From Microbacterium croceum (lineage in GTDB: Bacteria > Actinomycetota > Actinomycetes > Actinomycetales > Microbacteriaceae): 64,000 nucleotides of DNA. The stretch spans positions 930,001 through 994,000 of the forward strand of contig NZ_JAHWXN010000001.1 in assembly GCF_023091245.1 (NCBI RefSeq), given 5' to 3'. The notes below the pieces were generated by a model. It had not been told where the DNA came from, ran no database searches, and saw only the letters and a program-made list of their open reading frames with translations. The position numbers were made by a program, and so were the translations under genes. Positions 25,764 through 32,863 of the stretch are shown here, piece after piece (position 1 is the first letter of the stretch; each line of letters begins with the position of its first letter).

Positions 25764-26156
25764 ATGCAGACCTATCGGATCGCCCGTGCCGCCCAACTTC
25801 TGGGCGTGAGCGACGACACCGTGCGGCGCTGGATCGACCAGGGTCTGCTGCCCGTGACCGACGCCGTGCCGGCGGAGATCCCCGGCGATGCGATCGCGGC
25901 GCGGGCCGTGGCCGTCGCGGAGGAGGCGGCGATCGCCGGAGACGCGCTCTCCAGCGCGCGCAACCGCTTCATCGGGATCGTGACCCGCGTGCAGATCGAG
26001 GGGCTGATGGCGCAGGTCGACATCCAGTCCGGACCGCATCGCGTGGTCTCGCTCATGTCGGCAGAGGCCGCGCGGGAGCTGCAGCTCGAGGTCGGCTCGC
26101 TCGCCGCCGCATCCGTCAAGGCGACCCAGGTCGTCGTCGAAGTCCCGAAGGGCTGA
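25764..26156 (+). CDS. Mop-type molybdate regulator/binder (MerR-like HTH + TOBE)
   Basis: This 130-residue protein has an excisionase/MerR-like helix-turn-helix at 1-45 (YRIARAAQLLGVSDDTVRRWIDQGLL) and a molybdate-binding TOBE/Mop domain at about 68-128 (SARNRFIGIVTRVQIEGLMAQVDIQSG... SLAAASVKATQVVVE). Such fusions bind oxyanion and often regulate or buffer the adjacent mod operon. ATG 25764 is 7 nt behind TAAACT (25751-25756). One base separates it from modA. Confidence 0.85.
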   Translation: MQTYRIARAAQLLGVSDDTVRRWIDQGLLPVTDAVPAEIPGDAIAARAVAVAEEAAIAGDALSSARNRFIGIVTRVQIEGLMAQVDIQSGPHRVVSLMSAEAARELQLEVGSLAAASVKATQVVVEVPKG

Positions 26157-26157
26157 C

Positions 26158-26940
26158 ATGAACCGCACGCTCCGCCGCCCCGCCCTTGTCGTGCTCGCCG
26201 CAGCACTGCTCGCCCTCACCGGCTGCGCGAATGCCGCCGAATCGGCCTCGTCGCCATCCGCCTCCACCGGTGAGAGCGCCGTGAGCGGCGACCTCACCGT
26301 CTACGCCGCCGCATCGCTCACGGGAGCGTTCGACGCGATCGGTGAGGCCTTCGTCGCGGAGCACCCGGACGTGACGTTCAGCCCGGTGTACGACGGCTCG
26401 TCGACGCTGGTCACGCAGATCCTCGAAGGGGCGCCGGCCGACGTGTTCGCCTCGGCGGACGAGGCGAACATGGACAAGGCGGCGGATGTCGCGGTCGACC
26501 CCGTCCTGTTCGCCTCGAACACCCTCGTGATCGCGGTGCCGGTCGGCAACCCCGGCGGTGTGAAGGCGGTCTCCGATCTGGCCGAGGTGACCACGGTGCT
26601 GTGCGCGCCCGAAGTGCCCTGTGGCGCCGCATCCGCGACGCTCCTCACTGCGGCGGGGGTCACGGTCGAGGCCGCGAGTCTCGAGCAGAACGTGACCGCC
26701 GTGCTGACCAAGGTCGCCGCCTCCGAAGCCGATGCCGGTCTCGTGTACGCGACCGACGTGATCGGTCGCGACGACGTCGAGGTCATCGTGCCCGACGGTG
26801 CCGACGACGTCGTCAACCACTACCCGATCGCCGCGCTCTCCGACGCTCCGAACCCCGATGCCGCCGATGCCTTCGTGGCGTTCGTGCGGTCGGATGCGGG
26901 GCAGGAGATCCTGGCGGATTTCGGGTTCGGGACGCCGTGA
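26158..26940 (+). CDS. modA: ModA, molybdate ABC transporter binding lipoprotein
   Basis: This 260-residue lipoprotein has lipobox ALTGC and then the ModA core: LTVYAAASLTGAFDAIGEAF, FSPVYDGSSTLVTQI, GAPADVFASADEANM, NTLVIAVP and DAGLVYATDV, ending ILADFGFGTP. The Ser and backbone positions that bind molybdate/tungstate in this family are present. It overlaps modB by GTGA (26937-26940). Confidence 0.94.
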   Translation: MNRTLRRPALVVLAAALLALTGCANAAESASSPSASTGESAVSGDLTVYAAASLTGAFDAIGEAFVAEHPDVTFSPVYDGSSTLVTQILEGAPADVFASADEANMDKAADVAVDPVLFASNTLVIAVPVGNPGGVKAVSDLAEVTTVLCAPEVPCGAASATLLTAAGVTVEAASLEQNVTAVLTKVAASEADAGLVYATDVIGRDDVEVIVPDGADDVVNHYPIAALSDAPNPDAADAFVAFVRSDAGQEILADFGFGTP

Positions 26941-27725
26941 GCGCGGCCGGGGCGCGTGGCTACGCTCCGCGTGCGCTCGCCATCCCCGCCCTGGTCGGAC
27001 TGGCCTTCCTGATCGTGCCGCTGACCGCACTCGTCGCGCGGGTGCAATGGTCGACCTTCCTCGCCGACGTGACATCCGAGGTCGCGCTCTCGGCGCTCGG
27101 GCTCTCGCTCGGAACCGGGCTGGTGGCCACCGTGCTGTGCATCATCGTGGGGGTGCCGCTCGCGCTGTTCATCGCGCGATCGGGGCCGCGTCTGGCCGCC
27201 GTGCTGCGGGCTGTCGTCACGGTGCCGCTCGTGCTGCCGCCGATGGTGGGGGGCGTCGCGTTGTTGTACCTGTTCGGCCGCGCGGGCTGGCTCGGCGGGC
27301 TGGGGCTCTCCTTCAGCACACCCGCGGTCGTGCTCGCGCAGACCTTCGTCGCCCTGCCGTTCCTGGTGCTGGCCGTCGAAGGTGCGGTGCGCACCTCGGG
27401 CGTGGAGTACGAGCGCACGGCCGCCGCACTCGGCGCCGGTCGCTGGACGATCCTGCGTCGCATCACCCTGCCCCTCGCTGCCCCCGGCATCGTCGCCGGC
27501 GTCGTGCTGTGCTTCGCCAGGGCCATCGGGGAGTTCGGGGCGACCGCTCTGTTCGCCGGCAATCGGCCGGGGGTCACCCAGACCATGCCCCTCGCGATCT
27601 ACACCGCCTTCAACGGCGCCGGAGTGTCGCAGGGCACGGCGGTCGCGCTCGCCCTGCTGCTGCTCGCCGCCGCGATCGTGGTGCTGCTGCTCGTACGCGG
27701 CTGGCGACCGGGGGCGGCGCGATGA
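26937..27725 (+). CDS. modB: ModB, molybdate ABC transporter permease
   Basis: This 262-residue permease has five to six membrane helices and the EAA loop EYERTAAALGAGRWTILRRITLPLAAPGI, followed by FARAIGEFGATALFAGN, which is typical of ModB. GTG start overlaps modA; the stop overlaps modC (ATGA, 27722-27725). Confidence 0.94.
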   Translation: MSAAGARGYAPRALAIPALVGLAFLIVPLTALVARVQWSTFLADVTSEVALSALGLSLGTGLVATVLCIIVGVPLALFIARSGPRLAAVLRAVVTVPLVLPPMVGGVALLYLFGRAGWLGGLGLSFSTPAVVLAQTFVALPFLVLAVEGAVRTSGVEYERTAAALGAGRWTILRRITLPLAAPGIVAGVVLCFARAIGEFGATALFAGNRPGVTQTMPLAIYTAFNGAGVSQGTAVALALLLLAAAIVVLLLVRGWRPGAAR

Positions 27726-28798
27726 GCGCCGGGGGCGTCGATGCCCGCACGCCGGGCCTGCGGGCGCACGTCGTGGTCGCCCGCGAGCACTTCGCCGTCG
27801 ACGTGGAGGTGGAGGTCGCGGCCGGCGAGACCATCGCGGTCATGGGCCCGAGCGGCGCCGGCAAGTCGACCCTGCTGCAGGCGCTGGCCGGACTCGAGCC
27901 GTTGACGGCCGGCGAGATCGCGATCGAGGGGCGGATCGTGGACCGCGCTGCTGCTCCGCGCGTGCAGACCCCGCCGATGAATCGCGGCATCGTGCTGCTG
28001 AGCCAGGAGCCGCGGCTGTTCCCGCACCTGTCCGTGCGGGAGAACGTGGCCTTCGGCCCCCGCGCCGGTGGTGCCGATGCCCCGACGGCGCGCGACTCCG
28101 CGGACGAGTGGCTCGTGCGCGTCGGGCTCCCCGGAGCGGGGGACCGCATGCCGCGGGAACTCTCCGGCGGCGAAGGCCAGCGCGTCGCGGTTGCTCGGGC
28201 GCTCGCCGCATCGCCCCGCGCCGTGCTGCTGGACGAACCGCTCGTCGCCCTCGACCCGGAGACGGCAGGCGAGATCCGGCGGATGCTGCGCGACCAGCTC
28301 GCCGGAGTGACGACGATCGCGGTGACGCATGACGCGGCCGATGCGGTCGCTCTCGCCGAGCGGCTGCTCATCGTCGAGGCGGGCCGCGTCACGCAGAGCG
28401 GACCCGTGCGCGAGGTGCTGGCGGCTCCGGCATCCGGTTTCGTCGCCTCGATCGCGGGTGTCAACCGGGTCCTCGGTGTCGCCGACGATGGAGCGTGGCG
28501 CAGTGGCGAGGTGCGACTGCGCAGTGCGGATGCCGCGTCGACCGCGCGGGCGGCGGCGACAGGTGCGCCGCTTGCTGCCGTGTTCCGCCCGCATGCCGTG
28601 CGCCTCGTGGATCCGGACGCGGCCGGGTCCTGGCGTAGCCGCATCATCCGGCTCGAGCCCACGCTCGCGGGCATGCGCGTGCACACCGCGCTCTGTCAGG
28701 TCGATGTCGCCCTGCCGGATGCCGCGGGTCTCGCGCCGGGCGATGAGCTGCACCTGCAGGTCGACCCCGCGGATGTGCGGTTCGTCGCGGTCGGGTGA
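27722..28798 (+). CDS. modC: ModC, molybdate ABC transporter ATPase
   Basis: This 358-residue ATPase has Walker A GPSGAGKST, Q-loop SQEPRLFPHLSV, signature LSGGEGQRVAVARAL (a Glu variant of LSGGQ), Walker B AVLLDEPLVALD and switch His in VTHDAAD. The C-terminal 110 residues form a TOBE-like domain (PHAVRLV...LEPTLAGMRVHTAL), which may sense molybdate. Last gene of mop-modABC. Confidence 0.93.
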   Translation: MSAGGVDARTPGLRAHVVVAREHFAVDVEVEVAAGETIAVMGPSGAGKSTLLQALAGLEPLTAGEIAIEGRIVDRAAAPRVQTPPMNRGIVLLSQEPRLFPHLSVRENVAFGPRAGGADAPTARDSADEWLVRVGLPGAGDRMPRELSGGEGQRVAVARALAASPRAVLLDEPLVALDPETAGEIRRMLRDQLAGVTTIAVTHDAADAVALAERLLIVEAGRVTQSGPVREVLAAPASGFVASIAGVNRVLGVADDGAWRSGEVRLRSADAASTARAAATGAPLAAVFRPHAVRLVDPDAAGSWRSRIIRLEPTLAGMRVHTALCQVDVALPDAAGLAPGDELHLQVDPADVRFVAVG

Positions 28799-28816
28799 AC
28801 TCCTGAGCGCGGTCCT

Positions 28817-29185
28817 TCAGGCGCGGTCGTGCAGCGTGATCTGGTAGCCGTCCGGGTCGGCGAACGTGAACGTGCGGCCGAAAGGGCCGTCGATCGGTGC
28901 CGACACGATCGTGTGTCCGTCGGCGACCAGCGCATCGTGGATCTCCTGCACCCCGGTGGCGTGCAGCCAGATCGCCGCCCCGATGCCGGGCTGCGCCGCG
29001 GAGTCGAGGTCGGTGCCGGGAACGACGTCGCGCAGGGCGAAGGCGATCGGCGTGGTCTGGAACACCACCGCGTGCGGCGGGCCGGCGGGCGAGCGGACGA
29101 GACCGAGGTACTTCTCGTAGAAGGCCTGGGATCCGGCGAGGTCGCGTGCCTGGAGGGAGAGGAAGTCGGGACCGGTGACGGGCAT
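28817..29185 (-). CDS. VOC-family (glyoxalase/bleomycin resistance-like) protein
   Basis: This 122-residue protein is one vicinal-oxygen-chelate unit with two beta-alpha-beta-beta-beta halves: DFLSLQARDLAGSQAFYEKYLGL and GVQEIHDALVADGHTIVSAPIDGPFGRTFTFADPDGYQITLHD. Metal-ligand candidates are Gln/Glu/His as in the family. It diverges from a MarR gene with two MarR-type palindromes between them. AGGAG precedes the ATG. It may be the detoxifying target of that MarR repressor. Confidence 0.85.
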   Translation of the reverse strand: MPVTGPDFLSLQARDLAGSQAFYEKYLGLVRSPAGPPHAVVFQTTPIAFALRDVVPGTDLDSAAQPGIGAAIWLHATGVQEIHDALVADGHTIVSAPIDGPFGRTFTFADPDGYQITLHDRA

Positions 29186-29204
29186 GAGAAGCTCCTTGGT
29201 TATG

Positions 29205-29220
29205 TGTCAGTTATCTGACA
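29205..29220. promoter_or_regulatory. MarR box 1
   Basis: TGTCAGTTATCTGACA has perfect 6-bp arms around TTAT. It lies 20 bp before the VOC start codon, in the VOC leader/promoter. Confidence 0.75.
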
Positions 29221-29232
29221 CGCACCACTGTA

Positions 29233-29248
29233 TGTCAGAATACTGACA
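29233..29248. promoter_or_regulatory. MarR box 2
   Basis: TGTCAGAATACTGACA has the same 6-bp arms as box 1, around AATA. Its last base is the first base of the marR ATG, so occupancy would block marR expression (autoregulation, inferred). Centres of the two boxes are 28 bp apart. Confidence 0.75.
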
Positions 29249-29703
29249 TGAGTCAAGACGGAGAGGTCATCCACCTGGAGACATCGCTCGGCTATCTGCT
29301 GAAGGAGGCGTCAAGCGCTCTGCGGGCGGCGATGGAAGAGGTGCTGCGGCCGCTCGGGATGACGGTCACGCACTACTCGTGCCTGGAGCTGTTGGCCCAG
29401 CGTCCCGGCCTGTCGAACTCCGAGCTCGCGCGGGGCACCTTCGTGACGCGGCAGTCGATGAACGTGCTGCTGCAGGCGCTCGAACGGGACGGCTCCGTGA
29501 CGCGGGCGACCGAGGCCCCGGTCGGCAAAGCGCTTCCCACGCGGCTGACCCCGCTCGGCGAGCAGAAGCGGCAGCAGGCGAGCACCGCGGTGCGCTCGGT
29601 CGAGGTGCGGATGCTCAGCGGCATGACGGAGGACGAGCAGTCGGGTGCCCGCCGGGCCCTCCGCAGCATGATCCAGTCGCTGCGCGACCCCGGCGACTCC
29701 TGA
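29248..29703 (+). CDS. MarR-family transcriptional regulator
   Basis: This 151-residue regulator has a winged helix (about 35-105): THYSCLELLAQRPGLSNSELARGTFVTRQSMNVLLQALERDGSVTR, then the wing APVGKALPTRLTPLGEQ. N- and C-terminal helices make the dimer. It diverges from the VOC gene and overlaps its own box 2. The ligand is unknown. Confidence 0.88.
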   Translation: MSQDGEVIHLETSLGYLLKEASSALRAAMEEVLRPLGMTVTHYSCLELLAQRPGLSNSELARGTFVTRQSMNVLLQALERDGSVTRATEAPVGKALPTRLTPLGEQKRQQASTAVRSVEVRMLSGMTEDEQSGARRALRSMIQSLRDPGDS

Positions 29704-29724
29704 CCGCGGTCTCGAAGGACTTCG

Positions 29725-29764
29725 GGAGAGGAGCGAGGGGGAATGCTCCCCATCGCTCCTCTCC
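29725..29764 (+). terminator. Hairpin after marR
   Basis: GGAGAGGAGCGA (29725-29736) pairs perfectly with TCGCTCCTCTCC (29753-29764), with further GGGG/CCCC pairing inside. It follows the marR stop by about 20 bp. No U-tract follows, as is usual in high-GC actinobacteria. The remaining bases to 29839 hold no gene. Confidence 0.65.
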
Positions 29765-29839
29765 GGAGGCGACTATTAGATTTCCGATGTCGGGCGCATA
29801 TCGTCGCCGCCCACGAAGAACCGGAGGGGGACGCGGGGC

Positions 29840-30148
29840 ATGTCTGTGAAGGTCTCATGCGATCGGCTGGGAGAGCTGTACACCAATCTCCTGGCGATCT
29901 CGACAGAATTCGACGAGGCGTCGAACCGTCGCAGCGACCTCCAGTCCGACGTCGATCGTCCGTACGGACGCGGCGAGCTGCGTGACCTCGCCGGTGACTT
30001 CGAGTCCCAGTGGGACGACCGTCGAAACAAGTTGAACGAGGGCTTGAAGAAGGTCAGCGAGCATACGAAGGCGATCCTCGACGGTTTCGGTGACTTCGAC
30101 ACCGAAGCGGCGGCCGAGATGGCCTCAGCGATGCAGGAGGGTTCCTGA
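29840..30148 (+). CDS. WXG100-like small helical protein
   Basis: This 102-residue protein is predicted to be a helical hairpin. Around residue 55 GDFESQWDDRRNKLNEGLKKVSEHTKAILDGF carries a W at the turn followed by a long helix, as in WXG100/ESAT-6-like proteins, but the exact WxG is replaced by WDD. No signal peptide. GGAGGGGG stands upstream of the ATG. It is 2 bp from the next gene and starts a three-gene operon. Confidence 0.65.
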   Translation: MSVKVSCDRLGELYTNLLAISTEFDEASNRRSDLQSDVDRPYGRGELRDLAGDFESQWDDRRNKLNEGLKKVSEHTKAILDGFGDFDTEAAAEMASAMQEGS

Positions 30149-30150
30149 CC

Positions 30151-30834
30151 GTGGCGATGCACAACTCTCCCAAGGGGCGGCCGGTCGAGGTCGTCGCCGG
30201 GCAACCTGATGACGTCCGGTCCCGCGGTGATCAGATCGTGCGGCTCGGCGGCATCATGCGCTCCGGGTACAACACCATCAGCGACGTCCTGGGCTCCGGT
30301 CTCGAGTCCGACATGGAGGGCGAGGCGATCGATTCGCTCGCCGAGGTGAGCCGCGAGATCCACGCCGAGCTCGGCCTTGCGGCCACCCTCTACGAGGAGG
30401 TCGGACCCTACATCCGCAACTACGGGCTGACGCTCGGCGAGGTGAAGAGCCGCATGACGGCCATCGTCCCCGCAGCGGATGAGGCGTGGAGGGCCTATCA
30501 GGGGGCGCTCGCAGACTATGGCGACGCGCAGCGTGTGCCTACGCCGACGGCGGCTCTGTCCGCTTCGCCGTCATCGACCCAGACGAGCGATGCCGAGCAA
30601 CAGCGGCAGGACGACATCGACGAGCTTCGCTGGCTGTTCATCGCGGGCGGATGCACGCTGACCGCGATCGCCTCCCCCGTGGGCCAGAGCGCTGCGCTGA
30701 GCATCGGCGTGACCGTCGAAGACCTCCTCACCGCCCTGTCGGTCGGCGATCGAGTGCTGAGCCGATCGCCCGATTTCGACCCGGAAGCGCTCGTCCGCGT
30801 CGACGAGACGGCCCAGCCGAGGTGGTCAGCGTGA
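30151..30834 (+). CDS. Putative T7SS-type helical protein with C-terminal hydrophobic segment
   Basis: This 227-residue protein is not recognised. Residues 1-130 look helical and LXG/WXG-like (DQIVRLGGIMRSGYNTISDVL, IHAELGLAATLYEEVGPYIRNYG, AADEAWRAYQGALADY). A Pro/Ser-rich linker (about 130-155) leads to a hydrophobic stretch (LRWLFIAGGCTLTAIASPVGQSAALSIGV). GTG 30151 or ATG 30157 may be the start. Coupled by GTGA to the membrane protein downstream. Confidence 0.6.
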   Translation: MAMHNSPKGRPVEVVAGQPDDVRSRGDQIVRLGGIMRSGYNTISDVLGSGLESDMEGEAIDSLAEVSREIHAELGLAATLYEEVGPYIRNYGLTLGEVKSRMTAIVPAADEAWRAYQGALADYGDAQRVPTPTAALSASPSSTQTSDAEQQRQDDIDELRWLFIAGGCTLTAIASPVGQSAALSIGVTVEDLLTALSVGDRVLSRSPDFDPEALVRVDETAQPRWSA

Positions 30835-31619
30835 CCCATGAGATGACACCCCGCAGTTACGTCGAGGCGCAGGAGCGCTGGAGCCCGGCCTCGTGGTGGC
30901 ACCTCGAGTCCCACCTGTTCCGTGATGAGCCCGAGGTGCGGATGGCGCTGTGGTTCCGTGCGCCCGCCGACGCACGCCGCGCATTCGCTGCACGGCACTT
31001 CTCACTGGGTGGGCTCCTTCTCTCGCTGGCAGAGATCGCAAGCCTCCTCCTTCCGGCGCTCGCACTCGTGACGCTCGTCTCCCGGCACTGGGTCGACGGG
31101 CAGCCCGACCTCGTCCGTTCGGGAGTCCTTGCGGGTCTCGCGGCGGCGCTCTCCGTGGTCGGGATGATCGCGCGGCGCTCGCGTCCGGAGGGTGTGGACG
31201 CCAGGACGGAGCGGCTCGTCGCCGTGGTGCACATCGTGCCGTCGCTGATCGTCCTCGTGCTCGGTGTGATGTTCCTCACCTCCGGGGCAGTCGACGGCAG
31301 CGCCGCGTGGGCGCTCGCAGGTCCGGTCATCGACATCGCGCTGTCGGTCGTCCGCTGGAGGCGGAACCGCCCGGCTGCCGACGCGGCTGCCGAACGCGCG
31401 AGCAAGGAGGACGTTCGACTGGATCGTGCGCTCGCCACCATCGCCCCCGAGCGTTCTGTCGCTCTGCGCGCCGAGTTGCATGAGGCTCTGAAGCTGGCGT
31501 CGGCACGCGGCCTCGTCGGCCCTGAAGAGACATCTCGTGCCGAGCGGGCGCCGTTCGGACGCCTCGGTGTCACCATGGCGCCGGCGCGCCCTCCTGTCGC
31601 CGACGTGGCGCACGGCTGA
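30831..31619 (+). CDS. Four-helix membrane protein of unknown function
   Basis: This 262-residue protein has four predicted membrane helices (about 58-80, 90-112, 125-150 and 155-175) and a charged cytoplasmic tail. The N-terminus is soluble (SWWHLESHLFRDEPEVRMALWFRAPADARRAF). No family recognised. It shares an operon with the WXG100-like gene, so an accessory or immunity role is possible (inference). GTG start overlaps the previous stop; a longer frame back to 30486 is a shadow. Confidence 0.6.
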   Translation: MTHEMTPRSYVEAQERWSPASWWHLESHLFRDEPEVRMALWFRAPADARRAFAARHFSLGGLLLSLAEIASLLLPALALVTLVSRHWVDGQPDLVRSGVLAGLAAALSVVGMIARRSRPEGVDARTERLVAVVHIVPSLIVLVLGVMFLTSGAVDGSAAWALAGPVIDIALSVVRWRRNRPAADAAAERASKEDVRLDRALATIAPERSVALRAELHEALKLASARGLVGPEETSRAERAPFGRLGVTMAPARPPVADVAHG

Positions 31620-31631
31620 GGTGGCAGCGGG

Positions 31632-31670
31632 TAGTCTCGAACGATGACGGGGAGTGCAGGGACGCGATGA
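31632..31670 (+). promoter_or_regulatory. moaA promoter and leaderless 8-codon upstream ORF
   Basis: A -10-like TAGTCT (31632-31637) is followed after 6 nt by ATG 31644, which opens an 8-codon frame (MTGSAGTR). Its TGA (31668-31670) overlaps the moaA ATG (31667) as ATGA. The arrangement suggests a leaderless mini-ORF whose termination feeds translation of moaA. Confidence 0.55.
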
Positions 31671-32746
31671 CCGCCGTGCCGGTCGTCATCGGGGTGCGCG
31701 CCCCGCAGGTCGGGCCTGCACCCGCCACCTCGATGGCCGGAGGCCTCGTCGACACGTACGGCCGGGTGCACCGCGACCTGCGCATCTCGCTCACCGATCG
31801 GTGCTCGCTGCGCTGCACGTACTGCATGCCCGAGCAGGGCAACGAGTGGCTCGCGCGCACCAGCATCCTCTCCACCGACGAGATCGTCGAGGTGGCGGAG
31901 GTGGCCGCTGCGCTCGGCATCCGCACCTTCCGGCTCACGGGGGGCGAACCGCTGCTGCGCACCGACATCGTCGAGGTCGTGCGTCGGATCGCGCGGATCG
32001 AGGGGGAGGACGGCCCCGTCGAGGTCGCGATGACGACCAACGGCATCAGCCTGGCCCCGAAGCTCCCCGCCCTGATCGACGCCGGACTCACGCGGCTGAA
32101 CATCAGCATCGACACGGTGAACCGTCAGCGCTTCGCCGACCTGACCCGACGCGACCGCCTCGACGACGTGTTCGAGGGCATCGCCGCGGCCGCGGCCTCC
32201 TCGCTGCGGCCGCTCAAACTGAACGCCGTCGCGATGCGCGGTGTCAACGACGACGAGCTGGTCGAGCTGGTGGAGTTCGCGATCGGCGTCGGCGCGCAGC
32301 TGCGCTTCATCGAGCAGATGCCGCTGGATGCCGGGCACACCTGGGATCGCGCCTCGATGGTCACGCGCGAGGAGATCCTCGCCTCGCTGGGTGAGCGCTG
32401 GACGCTCGACCCCGTCGAAGGTCGCGGCGGCGCGCCGGCCGAGAAGTGGCGGATCGACGGCGGCCCGCACGAGGTCGGCGTGATCGCCTCGGTCACCGCG
32501 CCGTTCTGCGGGGCGTGCGACCGGCTGCGGCTGACCGCTGACGGACAGCTGCGCAACTGCCTGTTCTCCAACGCCGAGTACGACCTCATCGGGGTGCTGC
32601 GGGGCGAGGGCTCCGTGCCCGGCGACCGCTCGGGCGGGATCGCCGACATGCTGCGCTCGTGCATACACGGCAAGCTGCCAGGGCACGCGATCAACGACCC
32701 CTCGTTCCTGCAGCCGGCGCGCGGGATGAACGCGATCGGCGGCTGA
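31667..32746 (+). CDS. moaA: MoaA, GTP 3',8-cyclase (radical SAM)
   Basis: This 359-residue enzyme catalyses the first step of Moco synthesis. The N-terminal radical-SAM cluster is CSLRCTYC (about 44-51), with RLTGGEPLLR for SAM. The second 4Fe-4S cluster uses CGACDRLRLTADGQLRNC near 285-302. It keeps the C-terminal Gly-Gly (AIGG) needed for activity. About 20 residues of extra N-terminus precede GGLVDTYGRVHRDLRISLTDRC. It stands apart from moaC, at the right edge of the Mo island. Confidence 0.95.
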   Translation: MTAVPVVIGVRAPQVGPAPATSMAGGLVDTYGRVHRDLRISLTDRCSLRCTYCMPEQGNEWLARTSILSTDEIVEVAEVAAALGIRTFRLTGGEPLLRTDIVEVVRRIARIEGEDGPVEVAMTTNGISLAPKLPALIDAGLTRLNISIDTVNRQRFADLTRRDRLDDVFEGIAAAAASSLRPLKLNAVAMRGVNDDELVELVEFAIGVGAQLRFIEQMPLDAGHTWDRASMVTREEILASLGERWTLDPVEGRGGAPAEKWRIDGGPHEVGVIASVTAPFCGACDRLRLTADGQLRNCLFSNAEYDLIGVLRGEGSVPGDRSGGIADMLRSCIHGKLPGHAINDPSFLQPARGMNAIGG

Positions 32747-32771
32747 GAGCTCGGCGGCTCGTCGGCTCGTC

Positions 32772-32857
32772 GTTCACAACTCCTCAGAGAACGAGCGTTC
32801 CGGGGGTCGAGCTGTGCACCCGGGCCGAAGGCGACCGGTTCTTGAGGAGTTGTGAAC
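32772..32857. repeat. 86-bp inverted-repeat element, copy A
   Basis: GTTCACAACTCCTCA (32772-32786) and its exact complement TGAGGAGTTGTGAAC (32843-32857) bracket a 56-bp core. Copies B (46481) and C (53234) have the same total length and the same right end but different cores. It lies between the converging moaA and M20 genes. Confidence 0.85.
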
Positions 32858-32863
32858 GCCGGC

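Noticed and set aside
31620..31666. Moco riboswitch upstream of moaA
   Set aside because: Only about 45 bp separate the genes, too short for that riboswitch, and the mini-ORF accounts for the space.
32787..32842. Inner second motifs in the 86-bp elements
   Set aside because: I looked for GTTCACAACTCCTCA-like copies 19 bp inside the arms in all three elements and found none; only the outer spacing fits the shared geometry.
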